A DNA stretch of 6,130 nucleotides, taken from NCBI GenBank assembly GCA_040509055.1, contig JBEVLT010000426.1:1-6130 (forward strand), read 5' to 3'. Under the pieces are notes generated by a model. It had not been told where the DNA came from, searched no databases, and worked only from the letters and a program-made list of their open reading frames with translations. This document shows, in pieces, positions 5,929-6,130 of this stretch. The stretch is from JAJKIP01 sp040509055 (GTDB taxonomy: Bacteria > Bacteroidota > Bacteroidia > Chitinophagales > Chitinophagaceae). How positions within the stretch are numbered: the first letter of the stretch is position 1; each line of letters starts with the position of its first letter. Both the position numbers and the translations under genes were made by a program.

Positions 5929-6130
5929 TCTTTATCGACCGGAATTAAAAAGAGAAAGCACCAAGTTTTGTTCGTATTCCGGCTTGCGCCTTCTTACTTA
6001 CTCAACCCGATGCTTCCTGAAATTGCTTCCATTCCTTGCGGAACTTTCACAACTTCTGTTGCTTTTTATCCTGTTTCCAGGATTTCAGGCAACGATTGTG
6101 ATATGAAGATAATATCAGGTAGTACCGGTT
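5929..6130. other. upstream region of rpmE2 and undecided window edge
   Basis: No supported gene, RNA or repeat is seen. A + strand ATG at 6103 opens a frame reading MKIISGSTG to the edge, which could be the start of a neighbouring gene in divergent orientation. Two - strand frames are also open from the edge, ending at 6066 and 6047, and could be the tail of an upstream gene. The nine to 27 residues available cannot decide between these. A + frame of 80 residues from a TTG at 5864 crosses the rpmE2 promoter and looks like chance. Confidence 0.3.

Overview
The window looks like chromosomal DNA of a Bacteroidota bacterium, most likely close to Chitinophagaceae (the family level is inference). 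Four things point this way. The promoter upstream of the L31 gene fits the phylum's TTTG / TAnnTTTG pattern exactly. None of the starts has a real Shine-Dalgarno; the leaders are A-rich instead. The GlmU-like sugar nucleotidyltransferase is of a type I know from this phylum. The L31 is the zinc-free type B. I see no tRNA, rRNA, CRISPR array or transposase gene.

Left part, + strand (2-2871): three genes in one direction, probably one transcript that begins outside the window. They are the C-terminal 418 residues of a GMC-family FAD oxidoreductase with a C-x5-C-x3-C motif, a Tat-exported lipoprotein of the gluconate 2-dehydrogenase subunit 3 family, and a second Tat-exported protein with a xylose-isomerase-like (sugar phosphate isomerase/epimerase) TIM barrel. 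The first two resemble the catalytic and chaperone-like subunits of periplasmic electron-transferring sugar dehydrogenases. The third would act on a sugar in the same compartment. A 19-bp imperfect inverted repeat, resembling dispersed intergenic palindromes, sits between the first two genes.

Middle and right part, - strand (2868-5803), read from right to left: rpmE2 (ribosomal protein L31 type B), with a clear promoter, a leader hairpin and a strong terminator; then a GlmU-like bifunctional nucleotidyl/acetyltransferase and tpiA, 18 bases apart and surely co-transcribed; then a small two-helix membrane protein of unknown function. The stop codon of this last gene interlocks with the stop of the + strand isomerase-like gene at a shared TTAA. 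The GlmU-like protein would supply UDP-GlcNAc for the cell envelope, and TpiA is core glycolysis.

The last 200 bases hold the upstream side of the rpmE2 promoter and the undecided edge of a neighbouring gene. Most of the window is ordinary housekeeping. The part that merits attention is the exported oxidoreductase / subunit 3 / TIM-barrel cassette.
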